NCBI GenBank assembly: GCA_937625935.1
Contig: OW569381.1
Coordinates: 1-64,000, forward strand
Length of the DNA stretch: 64,000 nucleotides
Reading direction: 5' to 3'
Origin: Tetramitus jugosus
Lineage: Eukaryota > Heterolobosea > Eutetramitea > Acrasida > Vahlkampfiidae
A program made the translations under genes and the position numbers. Positions within the stretch are counted from its first letter, which is position 1, and every line of letters starts with the position of its first letter. Below, one piece after another: positions 20,286 through 32,064 of the stretch. The notes beneath the pieces are model-generated. The model had not been told where the DNA came from, made no database searches, and saw only the letters and a program-made list of their open reading frames with translations.

Positions 20286-21929
20286 TTATGCCACATGAAT
20301 AATGTCTGATTGTTGAACTTGCTTGAAGCGACTGTTTCTTGCATCCGGAATAATCACTGGTTCCTGTTGCGATTGATTGTGATCAGTCGTGGCATCGTCA
20401 TTCTCATCTTGATCCTGAGTGGCTTCTTCGTCCTCTTCTGGCACCTTCTTGAACACAAACACTCTGTACAGATAAATTGCCTCCCATTCCTCTGGTGTCA
20501 TATCTCCACTCTTGAGCTTGTAAACCTTTTCAGTCAAATGTCTCAATTCGTCTCTCTCAGAGTGAATCTCCCAAAATTCATGAAAATTCTTTGAGAGGAG
20601 CAACTGTAGTCCATATTCCTTGGCCAGTTCGATCAATGTGTTTGGTGGGACGAGATACTCGGGACACTCATCAATTGCATCACTCAAGTAAAACTCGTAT
20701 CGATTACCATATGGTCTACTGGCATCAAAGTGCTTGGAGTGGAACACTGCTCTGTACACGTCGTTGCCAATAGTGAGAGACTGCTCTGGTTGTGCTCTCA
20801 GTTTCTTCACCAGCACATAGGCATCAGGGCACGTGACAATAAAGTGACCACCGACCTTTAGTGAACTAGTCGCATTGACCAACAATGTCCTTGCATAGTC
20901 TTCACTCTCAAACGAATAGTGAAGTGCAAATTGACAACTCACACAGTCAAATTGTCGATCATCCAACGTGGAACCGAGATTTGATTTGATGCAGTTGGCA
21001 TGGACAAACGTTGCATCAAACTTGAATCTCTTCTCTGCTTGAACTTGATGTTGTGAGCTATTGTATCGCTCACTGGCTGCCTTGACTGATTCCTCTGCAA
21101 TATCTGCACCTACATAGCTCTTGATGTGGGCATTGTGAAACTTTAGTAAATCTCCACCCTTGCCACAACACAAATCAAATACAGTGTTGCCTGGTTTGAC
21201 ATATTGGCGAATCAGCACGGATTTGACCCAATTGTTAAACTGTTTCAATTGAAAGATTCTAGATTCTTTTCTGGCTTCAATACCACGCTCTGGTCTTCTA
21301 TTGTAGTGCTTGGCTACTAAATCTTGTTGTTCAGTGTTGCCTCCTGCTGATGATGATGGATGGTAACCTGATGTTGGTGCATTTGAATAGTCATTGTAAT
21401 CAGAAGAAGACTGTTGTTGATGCTGTTGGTGATGTTGGTGATGTTGGTGCTGCTGGTGATGATGACTGTAATCCGCTGATGATGCATCAGAAATGTCATT
21501 TGGTCTCCTGCGCTTCTTTGATGGAAACTTGTGTTTTTTTTCATCAGTTGTAGATGCAGCAGCAATAGTAGTAACTGTACTCGTGGTATTAGATGTATTT
21601 GATGATGATGATCTCCTTTTTATTTGCTGTTGTTGTTGTGGTTGTTGTTGTTGATTGAGAAGTGTTCCTGATTTTCGAAAGAGTAATGCTGCTTGGGACA
21701 GTGGAATCGCTCCAGTGCTACTTGTTGTTGTTGATGATGATGATGGTGATGGTATTGTGACTGGATGATGGTGCTGTGCTGTTTTGGTTGCTGTTGTTGA
21801 TTCTTTTGATGGTTTTGAACTCGCACGTTTGTGTGCGATTGCTGGTGGATGATTCACAGCTGGTCCTGTTTGATTATTGTTGTTTTTGGAGCTTGTTGAT
21901 GATGATGATGAACGAGTTGTTTTTTTCAT
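20286..21929 (-). CDS. RNMT: mRNA cap (guanine-N7) methyltransferase
   Basis: The product is 547 residues. The first about 210 are low-complexity (Ser, Thr, Gln and His runs) with a basic KKRRRP cluster. The methyltransferase domain begins at RRPERGIEARKESRIFQLKQ and contains the SAM-binding FDLCCGKGGDLLKF, VGADIAEESV, a CQFALHYSFES motif and VGGHFIVTCPD. The domain ends with a KVPEEDEEAT tail. It adds the N7 methyl group to the mRNA cap guanosine in the nucleus. The core aligns along its whole expected length. The acidic C-terminal tail is probably disordered. Confidence 0.93.
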   Translation of the reverse strand: MKKTTRSSSSSTSSKNNNNQTGPAVNHPPAIAHKRASSKPSKESTTATKTAQHHHPVTIPSPSSSSTTTSSTGAIPLSQAALLFRKSGTLLNQQQQPQQQQQIKRRSSSSNTSNTTSTVTTIAAASTTDEKKHKFPSKKRRRPNDISDASSADYSHHHQQHQHHQHHQQHQQQSSSDYNDYSNAPTSGYHPSSSAGGNTEQQDLVAKHYNRRPERGIEARKESRIFQLKQFNNWVKSVLIRQYVKPGNTVFDLCCGKGGDLLKFHNAHIKSYVGADIAEESVKAASERYNSSQHQVQAEKRFKFDATFVHANCIKSNLGSTLDDRQFDCVSCQFALHYSFESEDYARTLLVNATSSLKVGGHFIVTCPDAYVLVKKLRAQPEQSLTIGNDVYRAVFHSKHFDASRPYGNRYEFYLSDAIDECPEYLVPPNTLIELAKEYGLQLLLSKNFHEFWEIHSERDELRHLTEKVYKLKSGDMTPEEWEAIYLYRVFVFKKVPEEDEEATQDQDENDDATTDHNQSQQEPVIIPDARNSRFKQVQQSDIIHVA

Positions 21930-22059
21930 CGTGTGTCTATTGTGTTGTTGTTATGTGTTTTTTATCGTTTTTTTTTTCTGATGGTGGTGATTGTTGAAAA
22001 ATTTGTGTGCGTCACGATGCAAAAAAAAGCCATGCCACAGCTTCGTTTCAACGATTGTA

Positions 22060-22758
22060 TTATACAAGGGCACTCAACTCGGCCTCCAAATCATCCAAGT
22101 CATCCTTTTGAATCTTGGCTGATGATGTCTTAGTAGTAACAGTAGTAGCAGAGGCAGCAGTAGCAGTAGCAGTTGGTAGCTTGGTTGATCCAACTCTCAT
22201 TGAATTCAACTGTTCATCCAGCATGGCCTCCTCCAGTGCACTATACTCATTCTCCAACTCATCATCATCCAATGCATCACCAATCGGTTGAGCCAATGCT
22301 CTACCAAGATCATCCGCCATGATCAACGTTTCTCTAGAATCGTCCATAATGTCCTCCACCTTGTCTAGTCCACCTGTTTGTTTGAACATGTCATTCATGA
22401 CATCTGTTGTGGCTTTTGTGGCCTTGATTACATCTACATTGAGAACTGCATTCTCTAGTGATGCATTCGTTGCCATGAGATTGGATATTTGACCTGATAA
22501 GAGGTCATATTGTGTCTGATGTTGTTTCTTGTTGACGAGGCATTGTTTGGCTGCGGTTCGATTGTTGTTTTGAAGAAATTGTTTGGCACGTTCCGTTTCA
22601 TTGTCAATTCTCTTTTGTAGGACTTCTTGTCTCTTTTCCAAGTTTTCAATCGTGGCCAAATTTTTATCAATGGTTCTCTGAATTTTTGTATCGTGATTGT
22701 TGTTGGATGCGATGGTGGCTGGTGAAGCTTCCTTCTTTTTACCGAATAACCAATTCAT
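22060..22758 (-). CDS. CHMP4: ESCRT-III subunit CHMP4/Snf7
   Basis: The 232-residue protein has the Snf7 layout: a short N-terminal MNWLFGKKK, then basic coiled helices (about 25-130: NLEKRQEVLQKRI, AAKQCLVNKKQHQTQ). An acidic C-terminal half follows with ALEEAMLDEQLNSM and a terminal DDLDDLEAELSAL helix that fits a Vps4-interacting MIM-type motif. Snf7 polymers constrict membranes in multivesicular body formation, cytokinesis and repair. The linker between the last two helices is Ala/Thr-rich. Its length matches the family. Confidence 0.92.
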   Translation of the reverse strand: MNWLFGKKKEASPATIASNNNHDTKIQRTIDKNLATIENLEKRQEVLQKRIDNETERAKQFLQNNNRTAAKQCLVNKKQHQTQYDLLSGQISNLMATNASLENAVLNVDVIKATKATTDVMNDMFKQTGGLDKVEDIMDDSRETLIMADDLGRALAQPIGDALDDDELENEYSALEEAMLDEQLNSMRVGSTKLPTATATAASATTVTTKTSSAKIQKDDLDDLEAELSALV

Positions 22759-23085
22759 TTTTTAAAAAATATTTTCTTTTGTCGGTGTCCCTAATGTATC
22801 TGTGGTGTGTATGTGTGTATGTGTATGTGTGGTGGGTGTGTTGAGAAAAGAAGATGCTCACAAGTTCTTTTGCTGTGTGGTGTTTTTTTTGCGTCTTTTT
22901 TTTTCTGTTCTGCTGTTTGGTGTTGCGGGGTGTTCTGGCAGCTTTTTGTTATGTGGCTGATGGTTGGTTCCAAAACGAGCTTGGAGGTTTCGGAGCTCCG
23001 ACAATGTCCCTCCGAAGTTCAGTCAATGAACTACTACAGTATTACTCGAGCGTTTCTGTCAATTTTTGAATGACGAGTTGTGTGT
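22759..23085. other. Intergenic with GT microsatellite
   Basis: Bases about 22799-22842 are a TG/TATG-rich microsatellite on the plus strand. The rest is the CHMP4 promoter region and the 3' region of TDP1. Confidence 0.6.
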
Positions 23086-24903
23086 TCAGGAAACTCGAGA
23101 GTTGTACTCTTCAGAGCACCATGGTTGATCTTGTGAGGAGTGATAGGGTTTGAGCGGTAACCGATAAGGTAGGGGAAATTCGATCCTTTCAGTTGTCGAC
23201 GAAAGAGAAGCTTCGGTCTCTGTCTCACTTTGTTGGTTCTCACTTGACGATGTTGCCTGCTTGGATGTTTGTTTGAGTGCAGGAGCATCGAGTGCAGGCA
23301 CAAACACTTGATTGTCACTCGGAATAAACAGTACACCAATCTCAAATGATCGGACCATGAGTGAACTGCCATTGTGTATGAGCTGTCCATGTGCTGCTTT
23401 GCTCAAGTTCGAACTTGTAAGGAACAACCAGGCTAGCTCGGGAGAAGACTTACTGTTGTCTGTTGATGCATGAGAACCTCCACTCTTTTGCAACAGTTGA
23501 GTGTACAGCTTTGTGTGCGATAAGTGGCCATAGCGAACAGGTTCCCAATGATTCAACGCACTCATGATGAATGGTTTCGTGAACTTTTTGCGGTCTCCAC
23601 AGTAATGACTTGCACCTTCTGGTCCTGCTAGACTATCGACAACTGTTTTCACACTTGGCCAAATCAATGCCAGATTGCCAGACTTGGATTGACTCTGCAA
23701 TGTTTTCTTCTTGTCTTGGACGCGAGGAATGGACAAACTTGTATAAAGCTCCTGATTGATGTATGCTTCATTCAGCGTACCCATACTAGAAAACAAGCAA
23801 TGAGTTTTTGATAGCTGAGGCTTGTGCTCTAAACGAGACAATAGTTTTCTGACTTTCATGTGCCCGTACTTGTCTAGTTGGTCACGTGAATAATAGCCAG
23901 GACAACTCGTGATCAAATGGACCTTTGCACTCGAATAATCAAACTCTCTCACTCTCTTTGCTTCGTCCGGCATTTGTAATCGATTCAGATAATCAACCAA
24001 TGTTTCTTCAAAGTCACACCTTGTCGATGATGTTTGTCGGACATGAGCACGACTGCTACTAGAACCAGAAGTAGTACTATCAGTGGATGATCCCGGAGCA
24101 GACTTCTTGGGAAATTCTTGTACCCACGTTCCCTGTAATCGCTCATTCCAATCACCTGATGTCAAGTTTGCCGTCGTGATCACAACACGTATCGAATTCT
24201 CAAAGTAAATGAGATATAATTTACCGTGTTGTGTGCCATAGGGAAGTTTCAACTCTGGAAAGTGCAGTCTCAGTTTCTTATCCTTCTGTATCAATTGACT
24301 AAATGGTAAATTTGGATTCGTTCGCAACAAATCTGACAGATTGAGCTGCAGAGATTGCATTCCATGAACGAGAATAATCGAATCAGCATAGCACAATCTC
24401 CTGTGAGCTGCTCTATTTGAAAACAACCACCCCACATCGACATTATAAGTCGATAGGTACACTCGCTTCAGATACGTCGATAATTGTTGTGGTGGATTGA
24501 TGGTCGGTGGTTGAAACAAGTCATGAAACCAAAAAGTGTTCTTCTCATCACATGGACTATATCCACCACCACTGCTACTGCTACTACTGCTGCTATCACC
24601 ACTCATTCGATTACAATGATCTTCCTTCATCATTTCCATAAAATGTGTCTTGTTCATACCAAATGTATTCGAGGGAGGCAAACCATGAAACGATCTCTCA
24701 TGACTCTGTTTGTTCTTTTTTCGTTGTTGTTGCTCACGGATCTTCTCATCCTCTCCAGATTCATCAGATGAAGAGAAGATGAGAATGGGACTTTTTACTT
24801 CCTCTTCGTCGTCTGACGAAGATACGTGTGTGCGCACTGCTCTTCTTCGCTTCATGTTGTGCTTCACTGCTGAAAGTGTCTGATCCCAAAACTTTCGGAT
24901 CAT
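23086..24903 (-). CDS. TDP1: Tyrosyl-DNA phosphodiesterase 1
   Basis: The product has 605 residues. After an acidic, Ser-rich N-terminus the phospholipase D fold carries two catalytic motifs. The first is YGTQHGKLYLI (His226, Lys228) followed by VVITTANLTSGDW. The second is YGHLSHTKLYTQ followed by LFLTSSNLSKAAHG. The C-terminus (FPLPYRLPLKPY...QPW) also matches the family. TDP1 removes stalled topoisomerase I and other 3' adducts from DNA. The N-terminus could alternatively start at Met17 (MKRRRAV). The gene is divergent from the next gene across 157 bases. Confidence 0.94.
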   Translation of the reverse strand: MIRKFWDQTLSAVKHNMKRRRAVRTHVSSSDDEEEVKSPILIFSSSDESGEDEKIREQQQRKKNKQSHERSFHGLPPSNTFGMNKTHFMEMMKEDHCNRMSGDSSSSSSSSGGGYSPCDEKNTFWFHDLFQPPTINPPQQLSTYLKRVYLSTYNVDVGWLFSNRAAHRRLCYADSIILVHGMQSLQLNLSDLLRTNPNLPFSQLIQKDKKLRLHFPELKLPYGTQHGKLYLIYFENSIRVVITTANLTSGDWNERLQGTWVQEFPKKSAPGSSTDSTTSGSSSSRAHVRQTSSTRCDFEETLVDYLNRLQMPDEAKRVREFDYSSAKVHLITSCPGYYSRDQLDKYGHMKVRKLLSRLEHKPQLSKTHCLFSSMGTLNEAYINQELYTSLSIPRVQDKKKTLQSQSKSGNLALIWPSVKTVVDSLAGPEGASHYCGDRKKFTKPFIMSALNHWEPVRYGHLSHTKLYTQLLQKSGGSHASTDNSKSSPELAWLFLTSSNLSKAAHGQLIHNGSSLMVRSFEIGVLFIPSDNQVFVPALDAPALKQTSKQATSSSENQQSETETEASLSSTTERIEFPLPYRLPLKPYHSSQDQPWCSEEYNSRVS

Positions 24904-25060
24904 AATTTTTCGGACTTTTCAATTTTTCCGTCAGTTTTTCCGTCCCCCTTGTCACTGTCGCCTTCTGATTTGTGTTTGGATTCAAACAAAACTCTGACCA
25001 AGGAACATCCACGCACCCAAACAAACACAAGCAGCTCAGCAATAATAACAATTAACAGCA

Positions 25061-26302
25061 ATGAAACAACTGTTCATCTTGGGTTTTTTCCTCTGTTTGT
25101 TTTTGAGCGTTGACATGACCTGTCAACAGTCAGCTCCACACTATGAAACATCATTTGGCGAACATGAGCATGCAAGAACGATAGACTTGACTCCTGGACA
25201 AGTACGATACTTTCGATTCGAACCTGATCTCTACCCAGACTTCCCCTACTATACTTCATTCACATTTGAAGCCTGCAGTGGACTCATTCAAATCTATGCT
25301 GCTTCCTGTTCCAAGAGCAGTGTGACATGTGACAATGGCAATGCCCGATGGTTTCCAAACAGTAATTCAAGTGATTATCTGTTGGATTCAGTGTATCAGG
25401 ACTCGAATGGAACATATGGTCAACCGGCTCTATCCATATCAAAATCTCGATCCCACAGAATGGTCTACTATTTTGGAGTCGTTGTGAAGAAGGGTGATTT
25501 GACCAATGAGGTCAATAGCAACAGTATTGAAGTTCAAGTATCTTTTCTGAGATTTACAAAGGAACAGGGTGGACCATATGGATCCTATCTGGCTGATAAT
25601 ATGTCTATAAAGACATCATCGGCCAACAAACTCATTCAATTCAATGCATTGAAGAGATGTGACGGCGTGGATGAATCCGCATCGACTTGCAATGTACAGG
25701 TTCCTGTGAAGACTGGATATCAATTCACTTTTGTCAAGATGGAAGATGCAAGAAGTGGTGCGTTCAATGTGGGAACCTATTGTGGTCTGCAGAAAGTGTC
25801 CAACAGCAACTCCTCTTTTGCTGTCGTGCCAACCGAGCTTTTGTTTGATCAATTTGTGAATGGACAGCAATATGTGTTGAACATTGGATATTCCAATCGA
25901 ACTTTGAGTGCAAAATCGTTGGATGTAGCTTACGAAGCGATTACTTGGTTGCACAATAGTGGTGGCAAGGGTGATGTTGTCGATCCAGGCAAAGGAGATA
26001 CACCTGGAGACAAGAAGAAAAATATGTCCGTAATCATAGCCATGTTAGTGATCGGTGCCATCGTTGTGCTGATATTCCTTTCTCTGCTTATTGTGTTTGT
26101 GTGTATCAAACGAGGATCTGATAACAAATCACAGGTCTATCAGAGAATGAATGGCAATGAACCATTGCATCCATACGGCAATGACACCCCCTATAGAGCA
26201 CCACACGCTGTCGAACTTGCTTCGCCATCACCAAACTATGCACCTCCACAGCCACAGACATATGCAACGCCATACTCTATGCCATCGACTCTCCCTCAAT
26301 AG
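25061..26302 (+). CDS. Type I membrane protein, unknown family
   Basis: This 413-residue protein has a signal peptide (LFILGFFLCLFLSVDMTC) and an extracellular part of about 310 residues with several cysteines and N-glycosylation sites (NSNSS, DNMS, NSNSS, YSNRT). A single TM helix follows (about 327-352, VIIAMLVIGAIVVLIFLSLLIVF). The cytosolic tail is Pro/Tyr-rich (PPQPQTYATPYS). The layout is that of a surface or vesicle receptor. I do not recognise the ectodomain. It may share a bidirectional promoter with TDP1. Confidence 0.8.
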   Translation: MKQLFILGFFLCLFLSVDMTCQQSAPHYETSFGEHEHARTIDLTPGQVRYFRFEPDLYPDFPYYTSFTFEACSGLIQIYAASCSKSSVTCDNGNARWFPNSNSSDYLLDSVYQDSNGTYGQPALSISKSRSHRMVYYFGVVVKKGDLTNEVNSNSIEVQVSFLRFTKEQGGPYGSYLADNMSIKTSSANKLIQFNALKRCDGVDESASTCNVQVPVKTGYQFTFVKMEDARSGAFNVGTYCGLQKVSNSNSSFAVVPTELLFDQFVNGQQYVLNIGYSNRTLSAKSLDVAYEAITWLHNSGGKGDVVDPGKGDTPGDKKKNMSVIIAMLVIGAIVVLIFLSLLIVFVCIKRGSDNKSQVYQRMNGNEPLHPYGNDTPYRAPHAVELASPSPNYAPPQPQTYATPYSMPSTLPQ

Positions 26303-26346
26303 AGATATCCAAACTTTGACATTTATTAAATATCCTTGATTGCATT

Positions 26347-29300
26347 CTACACTTGGACAGTTCCCTGATCAGAGATGTTTGTGTTATCGAGTGTGTACTT
26401 GATCTGATATTTAACAGCATTGACAGGTCGTTGCGCGTACATTGGATTCTCCCACTTCATCTTTTGGGTCACTGATCCCAACTCAGTCTTTGGACCCATG
26501 CGCTCTGAGCTCACCTTAAATATTTGTAACTTGACATGCTTTGGCACTGCACAGAGGAAGCTCAAATTCGACACGATAGAATCAGAAGAGTTACCAAATT
26601 GAATAACTACATGTGTGACATCCGGTTGGTTCATAGGATCGTTCTGCTTAATCATCATACGTACAATGACTCCATTCTTGGAATAGACACTGACAGTCTT
26701 TGCTCCTGCAAACTTATTCACGGTAGTTGTACCCGACATCAATTCATCAAGACTGAGAACTGGAGAAGGTGTTGTGCTGGTTGGCGTGACAGCCGTTGCT
26801 TTGGCTACAGCAGGTGTAGTCACTGATGGAGTAGCAATTGGTGTTGGTGGACTGGTTGATGGTTCTGCAGAGCTCAAATTGTCAAATAGACTATCCAAAT
26901 CCAGTAAAGACTTTGTAGACTTGGATGTTGTAGCACTTGTTTCTACACTCACAGCAGGCTCGTCGAAGGAAATAAGAAGACTCTCCAAGGATTTCTCCTC
27001 TTCTTGTTGAGGCACAATTTCCTCCCGAGGGACTGGCGTAGTATTACCTGACACGGATTCATCGCTTCCTTCTTCCTCTCCCTTCCTCTTCACAGTGAAT
27101 TTCTTGTCACCGAGACCCTCACCGGCCATTAAAATATCAACAATTCTATCAACCTCAATGACTGGCATTCTCTCCAAAATATTGTTGCTGACCAGATCAT
27201 AATTGAGACCAAACAACTTTGTGTATTCACAAGAGCGTTGTTGTAATTCGAGATTTACATCGGCTCTATACTTGTTCAAGAATTTAAGAATTGGTACAGG
27301 TTGTTTCGAATCTGCTGAAGATGAATCTTGAGAAGCAAACAACTCGGATGACCGAGAGCAAAACTTGGCAGTAGATGTCAAAATGTAGCTTCGTGTTGTG
27401 GTGTTCTCTCGATTGACGATATCCATGACTCGCTCAAGAACTCGCAATACCTCCTGATTGGACACATTTGTTTGTTTCGTTTCACCGGGTAGCAAATCCA
27501 TCGGTTCACCAATCACTAAGTCACCAAACTCTCCAATACACCACACTGCCACTTGAACGAGAGTATCAAGTTTAGTAATCAAATGTGGCTTTGGAATAAA
27601 CTTTCGGAGAGCATTAAACAGCTTGAGTGTAAACTCTGCCTGAAGCTCAGGACTCTGTGTGATTAAGCCAATAAAAATAGATGCAATCTCTTCACGAACA
27701 AACTGTCCACTAATTGTAATAATTTTTAAGAAGGTTTCGAGTTTCCATCTACGAGAAGCAACATCCTCGGAAGGTCCATGCTTTTCAACTAGTGTACATA
27801 ATTTGGTGGTTAAATTCTCGCGCAATGCTTCTGAACCTGAATCGAGAGTCGTTCTGGTTTGATTGGCTACTGACAACTCCTGTAACAATTGAATGAGCTT
27901 ATCAGTCAACATCACAACATTGTCACGGTTCATTAGCAAATAAATTAGATCCAAAGCTCGCATTCTAATCGTGTTATCATAATCCTTCAAGCATGAAACA
28001 ATAGTGTTCAAATGTCGGCTAATAATGGATGCCTCTTGCTCGGCAACCTTGCTCATGGTATGAAGTGCAACATAGCGCAAATTGTTGTCCTTACTCACTA
28101 GGAATTTACCCAATTGATTAATGGCCATCGATCTCAATCCCTTCTCACTCTCCACATCCAACACAGTTCGTGCACACTCATACAAGATAGAATTTCCAGC
28201 ATTCTTTGCCGAATCAGTGTTTGTGGCAATCTGGGACAAAATATCACTTGCGGCTTCACTGGCTTTTGCGCTTCCCTTGGCCAAAACACGCAACAACTTC
28301 AAGATGGCTGTCTGCAAGAATGGATCGGCAACACCACCGACATCATGCTCCAATGCGTAAGTACTCTGTGAAAGTCCCTTCAAAATTTTTGCAAAAACAG
28401 GAATGTATCTTCTAAAGTGCAACGTGTACTTTCTGTGGATTGATTGAAAACAAACGAATCACCAACAATCAAAAAATGATAAAAAGAGGTTAACACTGAT
28501 CTGCCATGGAATGATGATTGAAAAGTATCATGCATCATACCTTCGTAACTCATCGTCCTTGATGCGACACAATTCCAAAATGAGAGAGATGCAAGTAAGC
28601 ATTGCACCGTGATTTCTCTGATGTTGTTCATTGGTCAAAACAATGTCCAACTTTTCCACATAATTGTCAGCCAATTCATGAGGGCACTTTTTCACCATTC
28701 TCATCGCACACAATGCAGCCTTCTTTCGAATATAACTAGGCGCATGAATAAATAATTTTTCAACTTCTGGAGACAAGTCACGACAGATATCAGCACTTGC
28801 AATGTTGGCAATAGTTGTCAGTGCCATTGCTTGAACAAATTGATTCGTGTCATCCAAATCTCTGTGGTGTGTGTGTGTGTGTACATGCATGAAATTTCAG
28901 TTCGAGTGAGTCATGATTATGTTCGGTGATTCAATGCTTCAATCACAAACAACTTCAATTTGAACAAAAAAAAAGCAGTGATGATTTCATACTTTTTCAA
29001 CGAGTGCTCCACGAGTGGCAATACTTCTTGATCCTCATCCAACAGCATCATCAATCCCAAATAACCAATTCTCTTTTCTGGATATTCTGGACTAGAGATC
29101 AGAGTAATGCACTCCATCTGACCAAAATGAGTCGGATATCCTGCAATGTTTGCACATATGATTATTCACATGATATGTTTGATGCATATTCCAAAAAAAA
29201 AGAAATCTCATGTTTAGCTTCAAAGGACTTTCATTGAACATAAGCTTATTACAAAAAAATGTCACGGAATATTTACATACCGAGCATATGTATGTACATG

Positions 29301-29452
29301 AGCTTTGCTACATTTCTTGCGCGATAAGGTGATTGCTCAGCCAATGATTTTCTAATGGCTGCACATTCCTTTGCAATCACAGTTCTCTCTTCCTGTGCAG
29401 TTTTGCAGTTACGGACGGAACGGATAAGTTCTTTCAGTCCTAAATCAGACAT
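26347..29452 (-). CDS. AP1G1: AP-1 complex gamma-adaptin, 4 exons
   Basis: Exons are 29281..29452, 28993..29140, 28541..28861 and 26347..28411. Introns are 140, 131 and 129 nt with GTATGT, GTATGA and GTATGA donors. The joined frame is 901 residues. The N-terminal adaptin trunk starts [20 protein letters not shown] and includes [39 protein letters not shown] and later helices. A disordered hinge carries short acidic-hydrophobic motifs ([12 protein letters not shown]). The C-terminal gamma-ear follows (SKNGVIVRM...[11 protein letters not shown]). It forms clathrin coats at the trans-Golgi and endosomes. The last acceptor could be 3 bases further in, changing one Arg. Confidence 0.93.
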
Positions 29453-30013
29453 GTTTTTGATTTGAGTGTTTTGTGTGTTGTTTGCTCAAATCAGATCAAA
29501 TGGGCTTTTTTTCTTTTCCTTGACGGAAAATCGGAAAAATGAGAAGAAGTTCGTTGTATTGGTTCCAAACGCACGAACACGTAATAGACAAATATTTTGT
29601 TCGCATGAATATCACCAAAAACTTAGACATATTTTAATGTCCAGTTAGTTCTGTACAAAATCCATTGCACTCTGACGAAGTAGGAATGTCGATCAGAAAT
29701 TGTTTTATTCTTACCTTATCAAAGTTGAGTGAGTTCTTGCTCCATAATGATGACGTTTCATCTTCTCCCTCTCTTGCCGAGAGGTTGTATTGGTTGCCAG
29801 AATATTTGTGTTACGTCAATTGGAAGACAGATTCTTGTTCGGACAAATATCTTTTAGGTTGACTTCAATTTTTTGTAAGGTCCGATGTGAAAAATCTGGT
29901 CGAATTCTCTCGCGCTCCGCTCTCCAATGTGTTGGAGATTTGCGCCTGTGCACACAAACAAACTTCAAGATATTTTCTCTTTCCCAAGCATCAAACAACA
30001 AGAAGAACAACAG
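29453..30013. other. Divergent promoter region, AP-1 gamma / V-ATPase B
   Basis: This is 561 bases between two divergent start codons. No RNA gene or repeat was recognised. Confidence 0.6.
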
Positions 30014-31921
30014 ATGAGTCAACAACAACGAAACTTTGTTGCCAACGTGCAGGCAATCAACGATACATCCGCAAACTACTCTGTCGCACCACGATTGGAC
30101 TACAGAACAGTTGTTGCTGTCAACGGTCCTTTGGTCATTTTGGACAATGTCAAAGTATGCATTCTCTATCACCACCTCAACAAAAAAAATGGTCGTCATC
30201 ATCAAGGAGTAGAATGGATCATGTGTGGGTCATGACGGTTTCCAGAAAACATGTTCAACAACAAAAGAGTGACACACCTGGGAGAGAGAAAAGAGTTTGA
30301 GAGAGCTTTTGGTCAAACATTGCTATATTTTTTGTGAGTGCTGAAAGCTTTGGTCTCTTCTCTCGAAATCCTGTGTGAAAAAAAAGCTTTTGATTGAGCA
30401 ATGTCGCAATTCATTGACTCTTTTTTTTCTCTCTCAAACATGGGATCTCTCACAGTTCCTATTCCTTGATGATGATAACTTTGATTTATATTTTTTTTCG
30501 TCATCACCTTCTCAATTACTCACACACAACCATTCTCTTTTAAAAAACCATCAAAAAACAACAATAACATTTGATAGTTCCCAAAATACGCTGAAATTGT
30601 CAACATTACTCTAGGTAATGGTCAAAAGAGAAGAGGTCAGGTGCTCGAAGTTGTGGGTAGCAAGGCCGTTGTTCAAGTGTTTGAGGGAACATCAGGCATT
30701 GATGCCAAGCACACCCGTGTTGAATTTACTGGTGATGTCTTGAAGATGCCAGTGTCTGAGGACATGTTGGGCCGTATCTTCAACGGTTCCGGTAAGCCAA
30801 TCGACAATGGTCCACCTGTGCTTGCAGAAGACTTTTTGGATATTCAAGGTCAACCAATTAATCCATTCTCTAGAGTCTATCCAGAAGAAATGATTCAAAC
30901 TGGTATCTCTGCTATTGATATGATGTGTTCGATTGCCCGTGGTCAAAAGATTCCTATTTTCTCTGGATCCGGTTTGCCTCACAATGAAATTGCTGCACAA
31001 ATCTGTAGACAGGCTGGTCTCGTCAAGGGCGGTATCAACAAGTCTGGTGAGAATGACAACTTTGCCATTGTGTTCGCTGCTATGGGTGTCAACACTGAAA
31101 CCGCTAGATTCTTCACCAAGGAATTCGAGGAGAACGGTTCCATGGAACGTGTGACTCTCTTCTTGAACTTGGCCAACGATCCAACCATTGAGAGAATTAT
31201 TACTCCACGTCTTGCTCTGACCACTGCAGAGTACTTGGCTTACGAGTGTGGTAAGCACGTTCTGGTCATTTTGACCGATATGTCTTCCTATGCTGATGCT
31301 TTGAGAGAAGTGTCTGCTGCCAGAGAAGAAGTCCCAGGTAGAAGAGGTTATCCAGGTTACATGTACACTGATTTGAGTACTATTTATGAGAGAGCAGGTA
31401 GAGTCTTGGGCAAGCCAGGTTCCATCACTCAAATTCCAATTTTGACCATGCCTAACGATGATATTACCCATCCAATTCCTGATTTGACTGGTTATATTAC
31501 TGAGGGTCAAGTCTACGTTGACAGAGCCATTCACAACAAGCAAATTTATCCACCAATCAATGTGTTGCCATCTCTGTCTCGTCTGATGAAGTCTGCCATT
31601 GGTGAGGGTATGACTCGTGAGGATCACGGTGATGTCTCCAATCAATTGTACGCAAATTATGCCATTGGTAAGGATGTGTTGGCCATGAAGGCTGTCGTTG
31701 GTGAGGAAGCTCTATCACCAGAAGATCACTTGTATCTGGAGTTCTTGGACAAGTATGAACAAAACTTTTTGTCTCAAGGTTTCAATGAGACCAGAACCAT
31801 CTTCCAAAGTTTAGATATTGCTTGGCAATTGTTGAGAATTTTCCCTAAGGAAATGTTGACCAGAGTCAAGGAGTCAACCAAGGATATCTGGTACGACAGA
31901 CGTCAAACCCAAGACGACTAA
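30014..31921 (+). CDS. VMA2: V-type ATPase subunit B, 2 exons
   Basis: Exon 1 is 30014..30154 and exon 2 is 30578..31921. The 423-nt intron (GTATGC...GATAG) is the longest inferred here. The join reads [15 protein letters not shown], which matches the family. The product has 494 residues, normal for subunit B. Visible landmarks are FEGTSGID, the nucleotide-fold [27 protein letters not shown] and the [16 protein letters not shown] signature. It is the non-catalytic nucleotide-binding subunit of the V1 sector that acidifies lysosomes and contractile or food vacuoles. Codon choice is noticeably biased, as expected for high expression. Confidence 0.97.
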
Positions 31922-32064
31922 GTGTCTACTGTAACCCTGTAAATGAAAAAAGTTTATTTTGATTATTCGACTAATCAGTAGTTTATTTTGATTATTCGAC
32001 TTGTTTTATTCTGTCATTTTTGCTTACAGATAAAAGAACCAAACATGGTCGCTGCTGGAGTTCA

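Noticed and set aside
30692-31645. 317-codon minus-strand frame over V-ATPase subunit B
   Set aside because: It lies entirely antisense to a confidently identified gene with biased codons, which commonly opens a shadow frame.
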